A stretch of 64,000 nucleotides of DNA, taken from NCBI GenBank assembly GCA_034509495.1, contig CM067511.1:29392872-29456871 (forward strand), in the 5' to 3' direction. Both the position numbers and the translations under genes were made by a program. Within the stretch, counting starts at the first letter, position 1; each line of letters starts with the position of its first letter. Source of the DNA: Acestrorhynchus altus. Lineage: Eukaryota > Chordata > Actinopteri > Characiformes > Acestrorhynchidae. The notes under the pieces are model-generated. The model had not been told where the DNA came from, did not search any database, and saw only the letters and a program-made list of their open reading frames with translations. Shown here piece after piece: positions 1-10,954 of this stretch.

Positions 1-186
1 CATAAATGCAAATGCAAGTGACGACTGAAACATGTGGTCTACTGTAAAAGATACTGGGAGCAGCTCATTCCAGTAGCACTAATGCTATAAAGATAACCTT
101 AATAGTATGACTTTGGAGAGTTTAGGGATGGACAAATAAACAACAAATTATTGAAATTGACATTCAGAACCTTCATCTAATGTAGT

Positions 187-248
187 CTTGCCCATTTAGA
201 GCCCAGACTTGCCCATATAGAGCCCAGACTTGCCCATATAGAGCCCAG
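187..248. repeat. 21-bp tandem repeat, three copies
   Basis: Three head-to-tail copies of a 21-bp unit (cttgcccatatagagcccaga) lie at 187-207, 208-228 and 229-248. Copy 1 has one substitution and copy 3 lacks its last base. No coding or regulatory role is visible. Confidence 0.85.
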
Positions 249-377
249 TAATTTCAAGATATTCAATAAATAACCATAACTAGTTGTAATTAAGACTGTT
301 CTACTAATCATGACCTTTTTTTGGGTCAGTTTGCCCAGAACTAGGCTGGTTAATGCACAAAATATTAAAATAGTACT

Positions 378-524
378 ATGGTTCTCAACCCTGGTCCTGG
401 AGGCACCCCTGCCCCAAACATTGATTTCCTTACTTTAACCGCCCACCCCCTGCAACTCTGAATGGGCTTGTTAATGAGATTATAAATTGAATCAGGTGTG
501 TTGGACCAGGGTCTAGAAACCCTG
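378..524. mobile_element. short non-autonomous element of the 'caaccctggtcctgga' fish family
   Basis: The left end reads ttctcaaccctggtcctgga, the interior has atcaggtgtgttgg, and the right end has a diverged inverted version of the left end. This layout matches short hAT-type elements that are very common in fish genomes. Related copies lie at 24040-24210, 40577-40730 and 60250-60548. No clear target duplication was found here, so the exact ends are approximate. Confidence 0.5.
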
Positions 525-659
525 ATATAGTAATCAGTTTTGTACTAACAGGAAGTGATCGTCTTTGATGTGCTTATCTATCAAAATTGGTTCTCATTAC
601 TAATTAGTACACAAGTGGGACGGATTGATTAAACAGTGGTTGAATTAAATATTGGACAC

Positions 660-1795
660 TTCACCAATTGTCCAAGTAAGCATATTTCTGAAGGTGATAT
701 TGACATGAAATTCTCAGCAAATGTCAGGAAATCCATGCAAATAAATCAAATCATAGTTGTCCATAAATTGAATGATGTGCAATAATGAGAAATGACAGAG
801 ATAAAGTATTGAACATGTGAAGAAAGAGGTGCAAAAAGTTGTGAAAAGTCATGACATCAGCTGTAATCTCTCAGTAATTAGAAAGCAGTCCTGCACTTTA
901 GTACAAATTAAAATCAGCTGGTTCAACTGATGGCCTATAAAAAGGTGTCTCATTTCCAAGAAGCCACACAAGAAACATCTCATGATGGGTAAAACCAGAG
1001 AGCTCTCTCAAGACCTTCACAATCATATTGTTGCAAAACATACTGATGGCATTGGTTACAGAGGAATTTCTGAAATACTGAAGGTTCCAGTGAGCACTGT
1101 TGGGGCCATAATCTGGAAATGGAAAGAACATCATTTCACCATAAACCAGCCAGAAACAGGTGCTCCCAGCAAGATTTCAGACAGAGCACTGAAAAGAATG
1201 ATCAGAAGAGTTGTCCAAGAACCATGGACCACCTGTGGAGAGCTACAGAAAGACCTGGAATCAGCAGGTACATTTGTTTCAAAGAAACAATAAGTAATGC
1301 ACTCCATGGCCTGTATGCACACTCACCACGCAGGACTCCATTACTGAAGAACGAGCATGCTGGAGCACATTTAAAGTTCCCTCAAACATACTGAGACAAG
1401 GCTGTGAAATACTGGGAGAATACGGTCAGATGAGACCAATATTGAACTCTGGAACTCTTTTGGACATTTCAGCAAAGCAAAGATCCCAAACACACAGCCA
1501 AGGAAACTCTCAATTGGTTTCAGAGAAAGAAACTAAAGCTGTTAGAACGGCCCAGCCAATCAGCTGACCTGAATCCTACAGAAGGAACTAAAGCTCACAG
1601 AATGAGCCTCAGGAAACCTCAGGATTTGAAGAGTGTCTGTGTGGAAGAATGGGCTAAAATCCCATCTGAGCAATGCATGTGACTAGTTTCTCCATGCAGG
1701 GGGAGTCTTGAAGCTGTCATCACCAACAAAGGCTTTTGTACGAAGTATTAAATAAATTTCAGTAAGTGTGTTCAATATTATTTCAGTAGAATCCA
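660..1795 (+). mobile_element. decayed Tc1-like DNA transposon with broken transposase
   Basis: The frame at 982-1293 reads as the N-terminal helix-turn-helix region of a Tc1 transposase: it starts MMGKTRELSQDLHNHIVAKH and continues into a GAPSKIS segment. It stops at about 1291. The next family segment (ISNALHGLYAHSPRRTPLLK) continues in another frame up to about 1394, so there is a frameshift near 1285. Further on, DPKHT-like residues and an SADLNPTE motif (about 1490-1590) are recognisable, but most of the central catalytic core is deleted. The right end (gtgtgttcaatatt, about 1765-1780) resembles the termini of this family, and similar diverged sequence occurs at about 645-660 and 805-820. 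The copy is plainly non-functional. Confidence 0.88.
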
Positions 1796-2453
1796 TACAT
1801 GCTGTGCAATTAAAAAAAATTTATTTATGGCCATCTATGGTTTGATTTCTTAGCATGTGTGGATCAGATGGCTTGTTCCCGACATCTGAACATCAGAAGA
1901 AGATAAATAACAGAAAATCGGATGAATACACTCGCTTGATTAAAACGACAAGGGTTCCTTCTCAAAGGTTCTCGGCTCATTTTTGGTTATCTCATCCCAT
2001 GAAAGTGTCTTTGTCTCTGTCCTTGCTGTTGACTCTTAGGAAGCCCACAGAGCCTTTCAATGAGTCTGCTGTGGTTGTCAGTGTCCTCAATTTGCCACCA
2101 CAATGTGCACAATAAGGTGGGACACAATATAATACAAAGCTGAAGGCTCCTTGAAGGTCATACACGGTCACATGAGGGTGAGATACTCTCAGCCTCAGAC
2201 ATTCCATCCACAGAGGTATACGGTCTGTCTTGATATATGCTGTGGGCCAAAGCCCCTGAGGCTCTAAGCTGACTGTTGGGCGCCATCAAGCTTCTGGTAA
2301 TTGATAGGCCTTTAAAATGACTTACTGTATTAATGAGCAGTGACTTCTCCAAGATCCAATAATCCCATCACAGTTTGAAAGAAGGAATGTGTAAATAGTA
2401 AAGGAATACTTTATTTGATGAACGACTCCACCATTAATAATCACAGTCTTTAC
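1796..2453. other. unannotated sequence, ralgps1 intron
   Basis: This stretch lies just downstream, in ralgps1 orientation, of the exon ending at 2454. The minus strand has moderately open frames at 1992-2352, but they match no family I know and carry no splice-bounded conserved segment. The next ralgps1 coding exon (Ser/Pro-rich linker) was searched for here by eye and not found. Confidence 0.5.
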
Positions 2454-2521
2454 CTGCAAGATCTTCCTTGGAGGAGGCCATGCGTGGAGAACTGTTCCCA
2501 GGTTCGATTTTCAGGGAAAGT
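2454..2521 (-). CDS. ralgps1: ralgps1 internal exon, start of linker after Ras-GEF domain
   Basis: The minus-strand acceptor (gtttttcag) precedes 2521 and the donor (gtaaag) follows 2454. The 68-nt exon enters in phase 2 and leaves in phase 1, as required by the previous exon. It encodes (K)LSLKIEPGNSSPRMASSK followed by EDLA(G), matching the conserved LSLRIEPGSSSPR and SKEDLAG region of RALGPS1. The donor is a little weaker than consensus. The next exon is outside the window. Confidence 0.94.
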
Positions 2522-5500
2522 CTGAAAAACAAGAACTTGAGATTAACATGACCGCATGAGTCAACACTCAAAACTGACTGGAGCTTTGCCTCTGCTATTG
2601 TTCCCTGTCCAATATTTCAGACCGTAAATTAGCAGTTAGGCAGAGGTTTAGGGGGTTCAGTCAGTCTTCATTTTCTTTCCCAGTTACATGAAAGGCTGAA
2701 CTATTTCAGGCCTCTTCTAACCCAGTCTGACCACTATTTTACTGCCTTTAAACTCAACTAATGCCCAGCTTTTTCAGAGACACTTAGTTCTATGGAGCTA
2801 AAGGCATGGTCCCACAAGGTCTTTGGATCTGTGAATGTTTATATATCTCTAGAGGGAACATCCAGATTGGTATTTAGACCAGAATCTCTACATTGCTTGG
2901 ACATTCTTCAAACCTTTAAAAGGTTCTTCACCCTCTTACATCTCAATTGTGTAGCATTTTTACATTAAAATCTTTCAGACGCTCCACTGACTCGGAGAGA
3001 GAATGGTGTCTCGGTCATTGTTAATGAACCCATAAACACAGCTTCAGTTTTTACTGCAGAGCATCAACTTCTCCTGAAAAACCGTTGAATTAATTCCACC
3101 AAAAACTGTTTTTATACCTGTTCTAACATTTTTATTGTGATTTCACATTATTTTACAGTTTTTGTGATCAAAACAACAGTTTAGATCACAGACAGAATAA
3201 TGTTCCCCACCATTCATTCCAAAGCAGCACACTTTCCCCACGTCACAATGCGTTCCACTGTGCATGTTGGCTGCCCAGTAAAAATGTAATGGCCATAGTA
3301 TGAAAAGAGGTGGTGGTGTCACATGGGTTGGAGGAAGCATGTGCTTGTCTTCACCCTCCTTGTGTTGGGAGAATCGTGTGTGATGGGGGAGAGTCTTAAG
3401 AGGGTCGAGTAAACGGCACTTCCAAAATAAGTGTATATTTTTTGAAAATCTGTGGATAAAATCTACAATCTGTGTCTCAAACCATTCTCAAATCTATATT
3501 TGGTACAATTTTGGTTAGTAATATTCTATACACAACACACAAATAAACATGACTACCTTACACTGGACTAAGACGGAATTGTCCGAATTAGATCTTCAGA
3601 AGCCATGTTCTGGTGATGACATTAGGAATGTATGCAGTAGATCTACTCATAACCCAAAGACAACATTGAGTTACTGTCATTAAAAAGTGTGGCCAGGTCT
3701 CTTGGGTAGACTAAAACGTGTTACTGGTTTAAGGATGGAATTCTGTCTGGTAAGCAGTGGGTGTGGAATGGTTCTCTTGGGGAGCCCTGGTGAGTGTATA
3801 AATTATAGAGTGATAAACATTGAACACTCCAGAAACTCCACCAACAATCTCTGGCACTCTCAATATTTTTGGCTGAGTAAACACAATGTGACCATCTGAA
3901 ACCACAAAGCAGTGTGCAGTGTTCTGGAAGACACAATCACATGAGCAGAAAAAATAAGGCAGTAGTTTTGTGTTTCGGCTTCTACTGAACTGGAGGGTTC
4001 ACCAAGATCTTTGTTAAGGACAAAGTTTAGAAGGTAGAACATCTCAACCTCTACATACAATGTTACGTTTTTTACGTAAACATGCACATGGACTTTGAGA
4101 GCAATGGCAAAACCTTCCGCTTTCGTCTCTTATAGTAATCCATTTGGGTTTTTCAGGAACGTTTAGGATACGTTTATTTCATTGGGCCACACAAGCCCAA
4201 TGAACAACCCATTAACACTTGTGCGGAACAGTTGGAGGAGTCTCCTTTTTATGAAATTCTGCATCATTTCTACATACTTTTGTTCAATGCTGATTTTTTT
4301 GGTGTGGATTTAGTTAATTACTATACGTTAATTACATTACCTACTAAGGAAATGGCTACCTTATAACCTTCTTACATCCTTCTGATTTCTGGAGATACAT
4401 TTCTAATTCTTGGAACGTTGTTTATTTTGTATTTATGATGCTTTAAGGTTTGTCAAATGTTATTTAAGGCCTATGACCCATGTCCATACAGCGTGCTGAA
4501 GAATGCTCTTTTCTAAAGTGCTACCATGCTACAAAACATACATATGACTTGTTTTAGGCAGCAGTTTGATTACCTTTGGTTCGTTTTTGTTTGAAGTAAA
4601 TTTCAGTCTTTCTTCACTGACAGACGCCTCAGAAAAATAATGTTCTGCCCTAAAAAGAACCGTTATAAACAATGAGTAGAGGAGATTTGCCACTGGCAAG
4701 TCCACACTCAGTCATCATGTATGAAATATGAAGGAAGATTTCTGAAATCTGCTTAGAAGTGTTTCTGACACTATTTTTAAGCAGTTAATTGCAGACATGT
4801 GAGAAAATTGCACACAGTAAAAAGATATTAGGTCTGTAAAATTTGACAGTTTGAATCACTTGAATCTAATTTATTGCTCATTCATTTTGTGCAACTACAA
4901 AGCCAATGGAAACTGTTAGTCCATCTCCTTCTGCTGTTTGGTGTTTGCATCATTAGAAATCACAGAGCGTTTAATCAGCGAGTTTGTGTGGAATTCTCAT
5001 TAAAAGTAACACCTGAACAATTTCCAGACTTCCAAGAGGCTTTCCGAGAAAGACCTGAGACAGAGCCCCTGAACACGACCACATCTTTCACAAATTCAAC
5101 TCAGTCAGACTTCTGGCGTAAGTACAAAAATGAGAAGGCCACTGCAGATCCAAGAGGCCAGCAGGGCTGTGACGTAAACTTCTGGACACACTTCAGTAGT
5201 CCACTCTTGACATCTCCTCTTTGTGGCTACACGAACGCAGGTTGAAAGGTCATGTGGCAGAGCTTTGCTAGGGTAGATCATCACCACAGAGACCACATGG
5301 GAATTAATGATCACCATTTGCTATAAAGAAATAAAATCTTCTGGCTGTAGCCTGGAGCTCAGCTATGCAGACGTACTAGAAATGACTACAGCTTCAAAAG
5401 ACTAACTGGAGACTGCCGTGAGGTCACACACCTACCGCATGCTTGCACTCACTGTCCATTTTAGGAACACCTAATGTAAGCATGCATTTGATACATACAC

Positions 5501-8500
5501 TGATCAGCCATAACAATCATCTCCTTGTTTGCACACAGTCCATCCATCCAAAGCATACTTTGTTAGCCTCCTTTCAGCCTGTTCTTCAATGCTCAGAACC
5601 CAACGCACCACAACAGAGAAGGTATTATGTGGGTGGTGGGTCATTCTCAGCACTGCAGTGACACTGATGTGCTTCTGGTGTGTTAGTGTGTAAAAGTTTC
5701 AGGGAGAGCTTCAGCATTGAACACGATGAAGCTCATACAGGCTTTATTGGACAATATTAACGCTGATGCAGTGCAGTCAAATTCAGGTTTTGCAATGAAT
5801 ATGAAATATACAGGGGTTGGACAATGAAACTGAAACTGCTGTCATTTTAGTGTGAGAGGTTTCATGGCTAAATTGGAGCAGCCTGGTGGCCAATCTTCAT
5901 TAATTGCTCATTGTACCAGTAAGAGCAGAGTGTGAAGGTTCAGTTAGCAGGTAAGAGCACAGTTTTGCTCAAAATACTGCAATGCACACAACATACCAGA
6001 GTTCAAAAGAGGACAAATTGTTTGTGCACGTCTTGCTGGTGCATCTGTGACCAAGACAGCAAGTCTTTGTGATGTATCAAGAGCCACGGTATCCAGGGTA
6101 ACGTCAGCACCACCAAGAAGGACCAACCACATCCAACAGGATTAACTGTGGACGCAAGAGGAAGCTGTCTGAAAGGGATGTTGGGGTGTTAACCCGGATT
6201 GTATCCAAAAAATGTCCTTCACAAGACGAACTGACGCTGTATTGGCCGCAAAAGGAGGCCCTAGAACACCACACTAATCAATTATTGTGGTCTAAAAACA
6301 GGTGTTTCAGTTTCATTGTCCAACCCCTGTATGACGGTTACAATTTTTGAATTAAATTATGAACAAAAAACTTTAAGATGCACTAGTATATAGAATATGT
6401 TAGATCATTTTTAATAATAATTTTCTTTCAAGTTAATCTTGGTTTACAGTTAAACTTTTAAGTATGTTTTCTTTTTTGGTAAGTTATGGATAGTTTAATA
6501 TTTGAGGAGAGTCTTTAAACTGATATGAAATGAGGAATTGTCCAGCTTTACCATGTAACAAGGAAACAAGTATTTTTGATTCCAGGATGACTTAAAACTC
6601 CAGCTAAATCTAATGTGCTGCTGTATAAAGTTAAACCTTAAATCCCCTAAGAGAAACTCTAAAAGAACTGTACACTAGAAGTGAGGGGGGGAATGATATT
6701 TAGATGGAAAACCTGTCTGTGCTGCCACATAAACTAAATCTTCTGGCAACACATTTATGGGGTAAAATCAAAACACTCGGAAAAAGAATTATCTTGTTGT
6801 TCGGACAAGTACCCTGGGTATTGTAAGGATATTACGGGATATTCACTGTTCTGGATCTCACAATGATCTCACAGTATCTCTGTAATATTCATTACCAGCA
6901 GAACAAATCTGCATTAAAAAGTGCTTGCAGTGGGATGGAACGTGAATCACGTGCTCCGTTTGAAAGCAGGCCTGAGTGCTATCAAACCTTCGCGTTTGTG
7001 ATTTCATCAGTGCGAGCTAATATTAACAAGCCTTGGAAGAGATGATATCAGCTCTCAGAGTCTCACTTGCTTTGCGACATAAACCTTGAGGCTGAGCTTA
7101 ATGAACAGTTCATAAATCATTTCTTTGATTCATTATCCACTCACAGCTGGAAGCAAAGCCACACGGAGGTAAAGAGGAGTTCGTGACAGATTTACAGTTG
7201 AAATGAGGGAACAGAAAGTGGAATAAGCTTCACTGTGTTTGAGATCACAACGAAATGCTTCAACATAGTCAATTTATTTCAGTGGCTTGTAGCACTGAGC
7301 TCAAAAGCAGCAATGAAAAGGTTTTAAAATGGTTTATCTTAGCAGTATCTGTCTATAAAATACTACTTAATGTTAGCTTTCAGTTTTCGCATTCATACCA
7401 ATTATAAACAAACAGAAAAACAGAAGTCCATAGTCAGATATGCTGGTTAGAAGAACAGTGGGTGCTGATGTTCTCTGTGAATCCCAGACACTGTATGGAT
7501 TTGTTCAGTTCCACCAATAGTTGACTCGATTTACTTTCATGAAGTTAAGATATATAATCTAGAGCGAAAACACACACACACCATCATCATGTACAGTTAT
7601 GTAAAGCTGATGTATCAGATGAGAATCTATGGTTGCAGTGGGTCACATGATATAAAATAGAGACAATAGACATGAAGATATGCACTTTCTGCAGAAGAAA
7701 AAAAAAAATCACATCTGGTTGGACAGACATTCATTTAACGGTGTAAATGGAAAGTGTTTCGTGTCCAGATCTGGATACGTCTTAATGCAAGTGTATCCTG
7801 CTTTTCTACTGTCCAGGAAAGGCTTTCTACTTTGATCACATTCAGTGGTGAGTGGTCAGAACGCTGGATGATCATCCAATGCTTTTGTGGTGAGTTAAGG
7901 ATTTGGAGAGTTGGGTGAAGTGCCATCATTTCGGGAAAACACTCCCACCGCAGCACAGCTCCATATTGGTGGGCTTTATACCAGTCTACTCCATGCCTGG
8001 GATTAGGCAACTGCTGTTAACGAGAAACGCTGCCTGCTAGTATTCTGATAAAGATATCTGATATCTTATTAAAATGTGTTTAAAGTATCCCTCAAACAGG
8101 TCCAATATTTATTTTCTATAACAGCTGCTAAGCTTTAGAAATGCCAGATGCATTATTAACAGCGGAAAAAGACATTTAATTTGGTGTTCTTCGTGTTCCA
8201 TTCATAAAGAACCATAACTCAAAGACTTTGAGTCAGGTTCTCTTGAACTGCTCTTCAAATGATTCTGCTAGGTGGCTCTACATTCAGTCCTCAGAGACCT
8301 CAGATTGTACATTTTTGCTCTGTCCCCAAGTGGTCTAATTTGAGTTAGAGGAAAAATCTGGATTGGTTTAGGGTTCCCAGAGGATTAGATTGAGGGTCAC
8401 TGTTTTGTAGAACCTTTACAAAAATCAATATCAGAACACAGTTCCACTACTCCACAGCTCAATGGTGGGGGGCTTTATACCCCTCTAGTTCATACCCTAC

Positions 8501-10812
8501 ATTAAGCATGGAGCCAACAAGTTCATGTTTATCTGCCCATCTTAGTCAGCAGTGGGTGCATCTTAAAGGAGCTAAATGGGTGCAAAATATTTGGACATTA
8601 TTTGGACAATTATGGAACCATATTGTTGACATAAATGTAGTTTTAAGAGGTTCCAGAAAGAATTATCTACAGAACATTTTATGTATAAGATGAATCACTT
8701 AATTAGACAAAGAACCAGTTAAGTATTCATGGTCCTTTGATTTGTCATAGTTCTAAACAGAACCTTTACTAAAGACCTCCTTAGAATCCCCTTCTAAGGG
8801 TGTTATGAAGGTGCGTTGCTACTTGAGTCTGTACCAACAATCTTATCAAGGTGCAAACCATTTCTGGTGAAGTTTCTTGTTACCTCAACATCAAACACAC
8901 TGATTAACTCTCCATCCTCACACTCTAATGGGACAGACAGAGTTCTTGTAAGATCATACAATGCAGAACCTCTTCGCTGTAAATCCTCCTGTACTGAAAG
9001 TGCCAGAACTATATCTTGCCCACCCTCTAAGAGAACCAGTGTTTATAATGAAAACACATTACATGAGTCTCAGCTAATATTTACTGATGTAATTCTGCCG
9101 ATGGTTATGGCTTAACCACATGAACCTGTCACAGTGTGCTGGCCACCTAAAAGTCCAATCATGGACTGGTTTGACTATAAAACCAAAGTCATAAAAGCTC
9201 CTTGTGGGCTCTCTTGACCGAAAAATGACCTGAGAATTTCCAGCGGCTCACCTCTAAGTGTGTTTGCCATATTGTCCAAAACTGCATAAAGAGACATAAT
9301 CATTCCTTTGTTCCTGTCCTACTCCTAAATCACCTGCTGTAGCATGCTTGGCCTGTAGGTCAGCCTCGCTTTGGGCTACTCTGGGCCACGCTTTCTGAAA
9401 AAGCAATCATGTGAGTCGGCATAGTGACCAAACCCCTCCCTGTTTTTTTTTTTTTTACTTTGAAATCCTCCATTCCACAGGGGCTGTGGAAGGACAGGAG
9501 TGAAGGAGTGAACTCCCACTTACTTGAAGTTGTCATCTTCTACGAACTTCTGGAGCTCCTCAATGTAGCGAACAGACATCAAGTATTTTTGCACATGGGG
9601 AAGGGTCACAAGATGATCTGTGGAGGAGATGGAGAAGGTCCAAGACAAAAAGAAAGCACTTAATAAGGCGGGGAAGACGACTCATCTCAGTCTTATACAA
9701 TGGAAAGAGTTATGCATTGAATGTGCGACTCAAATGTGTATATAATCCACATTAAATATGCAGGGTATCCAGAGTATATATAGTAGACTTGTTCTTTAAC
9801 ATCGATGTGCCCAGAATTACACCATCTATCATTCACAAATACTGCCAGTCCGCCTCCTTTTCTCTTATGCCGTAAGTTCGTCCGTCTTTTTGGGAAACGG
9901 TCTTACGTTTACCATAATGACAAAAGGCAGAATGGACTTCCCATCATCATAAGTCTTCATAAGACTTCCCATCATCATAAGTCAGCCCATCTCTAATCAG
10001 AGCTCAATCATCCCTGTGCTATTTAGCGTGAACAACTGGAACCACATTTCTGCACGTTTGACTGAAGTTAACTGAATGCATCACTTTATTCTAATGTACT
10101 GGGATTACAGTATTTCTCCTCGATGTCCATCACGTTGCTACTAAAGCCCAGCCCAGCATCATGCACGTGTTGTCCATGCACATGGTAAGATTTCCTTGGC
10201 CTTCTCAAACCCTGCTGGGCCTTGTATTCCCTTACAAATATCCTGGCACTGTACAGTGTCTGAATGTGGGGGATTAACTTTATTTAAACATGGAGGAGCA
10301 CTGGCAGCAAAGCCGTAGAAGGATTTATTAAACTCGGAAACAAAGGTCATCTCTCACTGTTTCTTCATTTTTGCTGTTAAAAAAACCTTCATCACATCAG
10401 GACATATTTATTCTTCTTTTTCTTTATTTTTTGGAGTTATTGCAACACTGCACGGGTCAAGGAGTCATGGGGTTCTTCGTGGATTGTTGTGGTCTTGTGG
10501 CGCAAATGCAACAAAAATCAATGTAGCTGTAGAATAACATTCAACAATCAGGGAATGTTGAATAAAGGGATAAAGCGGAATTTCTATATTATCTGCTTCA
10601 GTTAAAAACAGACACCACTATCTTTCTGCGCAATCGCTTCTTTTCAATCATTTGAAAGTGCTGGTTTAACTGACCGTAATTGCAGGACATCTGCAGGTCT
10701 GAGATTACTCTGAGGAGATTGTTCATTTGATTTGTTCTCTGCTCTGTCTCGATGATGCTGCCTGATGCAGGGTAGGCTGAGTCAATGTAGATCATATCCA
10801 GCAAGTAAATGC
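2454..10812 (-). CDS. ralgps1: ralgps1 (partial): Ral guanine nucleotide exchange factor, three internal exons
   Basis: RALGPS proteins have a CDC25/Ras-GEF domain that loads GTP onto RalA, a PxxP linker and a C-terminal PH domain, and act at membranes. Three minus-strand exons join in frame: 10675-10812 (phase 1 to 1), 9524-9617 (phase 1 to 2) and 2454-2521 (phase 2 to 1). Together they encode about 100 residues: the end of the Ras-GEF domain (IYLLDMIYIDSAYP, then HVQKYLMSVRYIEELQKF) and the start of the linker (EPGNSSPR, SSKEDLA). The wording YLLD, PASGSI and NQMNN fits RALGPS1 better than RALGPS2. The nested angptl2 gene supports the same call. Upstream exons must lie above 10812 and were not found before 64000. 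Downstream linker and PH exons lie before position 1. Confidence 0.93.
3268..3410 (+). mobile_element. 3' part of a tRNA-derived SINE (same family as 32600-32916)
   Basis: The stretch from gcccagtaaaaatgtaatgg through gaaaagaggtggtgg to gggtcgagtaaacgg runs parallel to 32760-32900, where the full element occurs. Only the tRNA-unrelated body is recognisable here. The A/B-box head is missing or too diverged. Confidence 0.7.
5811..6329. mobile_element. Tc1-type MITE, 519 bp, with TA target duplication
   Basis: The element begins caggggttggacaatgaaac at 5811 and ends with its exact inverted complement at 6329. The terminal inverted repeat is perfect for about 26 bp and TA dinucleotides flank both sides (5809-5810 and 6330-6331). 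The interior (about 6025-6210) still translates in part as a Tc1 transposase N-terminus (ARLAGASVTKTASLCDVSRA, then a stop), so it is an internally deleted derivative. A sister copy lies at 53250-53719. Confidence 0.93.
7735..8010 (-). mobile_element. fragment of a fish DNA element ('gtataaagcccaccaatatggagctgtg' type)
   Basis: On the minus strand the order catgg, ggtataaagcccaccaatat, ggagctgtg, then a his-rich stretch recurs in related form at 8408-8530 (minus) and 39271-39513 (plus). The open frame covering it is a by-product of the repeat. I take it for a non-autonomous or decayed DNA transposon. The superfamily is uncertain. Confidence 0.5.
8408..8530 (-). mobile_element. second fragment of the same DNA-element family
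   Basis: The minus strand reads gaggggtataaagcccccca then ccattgagctgtggagtagtg, nearly the wording seen at 39460-39500 on the plus strand. It lies about 400 bp from the 7735-8010 fragment in the same orientation, so the two may be parts of one or two neighbouring insertions. Confidence 0.5.
9524..9617 (-). CDS. ralgps1: ralgps1 internal exon, end of Ras-GEF domain
   Basis: The minus-strand acceptor (ccacag) precedes 9617 and a consensus donor (gtaagt) follows 9524. The 94-nt exon enters in phase 1 and leaves in phase 2. It encodes (D)HLVTLPHVQKYLMSVRY followed by IEELQKFVEDDNFK, the conserved C-terminal helix of the Ras-GEF domain in RALGPS proteins. It is too short to stand out as an open frame and was found by family motif plus splice sites. 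Confidence 0.95.
9618..10674 (-). other. ralgps1: ralgps1 intron of 1057 bp
   Basis: Short intron between the exons at 10675-10812 and 9524-9617. It contains a direct duplication around 9943-9983 (cttcccatcatcataagtc twice) and otherwise nothing recognisable. Confidence 0.85.
10675..10812 (-). CDS. ralgps1: ralgps1 internal exon, late Ras-GEF domain
   Basis: The minus strand has an acceptor (ctcctacag) directly before 10812 and a donor (gtcagt) after 10675. The 138-nt exon starts and ends in phase 1. It encodes a segment starting (G)IYLLDMIYIDSAYPASGS and running through NQMNNLLRVISDLQMSCNY, which matches the part of the Ras-GEF domain just before the HVQKYL helix in RALGPS1. The downstream intron (9618-10674) is only 1057 nt. 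Confidence 0.95.
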
Positions 10813-10863
10813 CTGTAGGAGCAAAAGGAAATGAGATAATGATGCTGAAACATCCAGGGATAT

Positions 10864-10870
<7 letters not shown>

Positions 10871-10950
<80 letters not shown>
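10871..10950. repeat. (CA)40 microsatellite
   Basis: Uninterrupted CA dinucleotide array of about 80 bp, starting 59 bp upstream of the acceptor of the ralgps1 exon ending at 10812. The minus-strand frames full of Cys-Val are translations of this array. Confidence 0.98.

Positions 10951-10954
<4 letters not shown>

Larger units (their letters stand above)
2522..9523 (-). other. ralgps1: ralgps1 intron of 7.0 kb
   Basis: Sequence between two in-phase ralgps1 exons. It holds a SINE remnant (3268-3410), a Tc1-type MITE (5811-6329) and two DNA-element fragments (about 7735-8010 and 8408-8530), listed separately. The remainder, including the 123-aa plus-strand frame at 4874-5245, shows no recognisable gene. 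Confidence 0.85.

Noticed and set aside
1992..2352. Minus-strand frames just past the ralgps1 exon, considered as the next linker exon
   Set aside because: They lack the Ser/Pro-rich and HRKSHSLG-like features of the RALGPS1 linker and no acceptor in the right phase was found.
4874..5245. 123-codon plus-strand frame starting with a hydrophobic segment
   Set aside because: No known family, no splice boundaries, position inside a ralgps1 intron, and no further exon candidates nearby.
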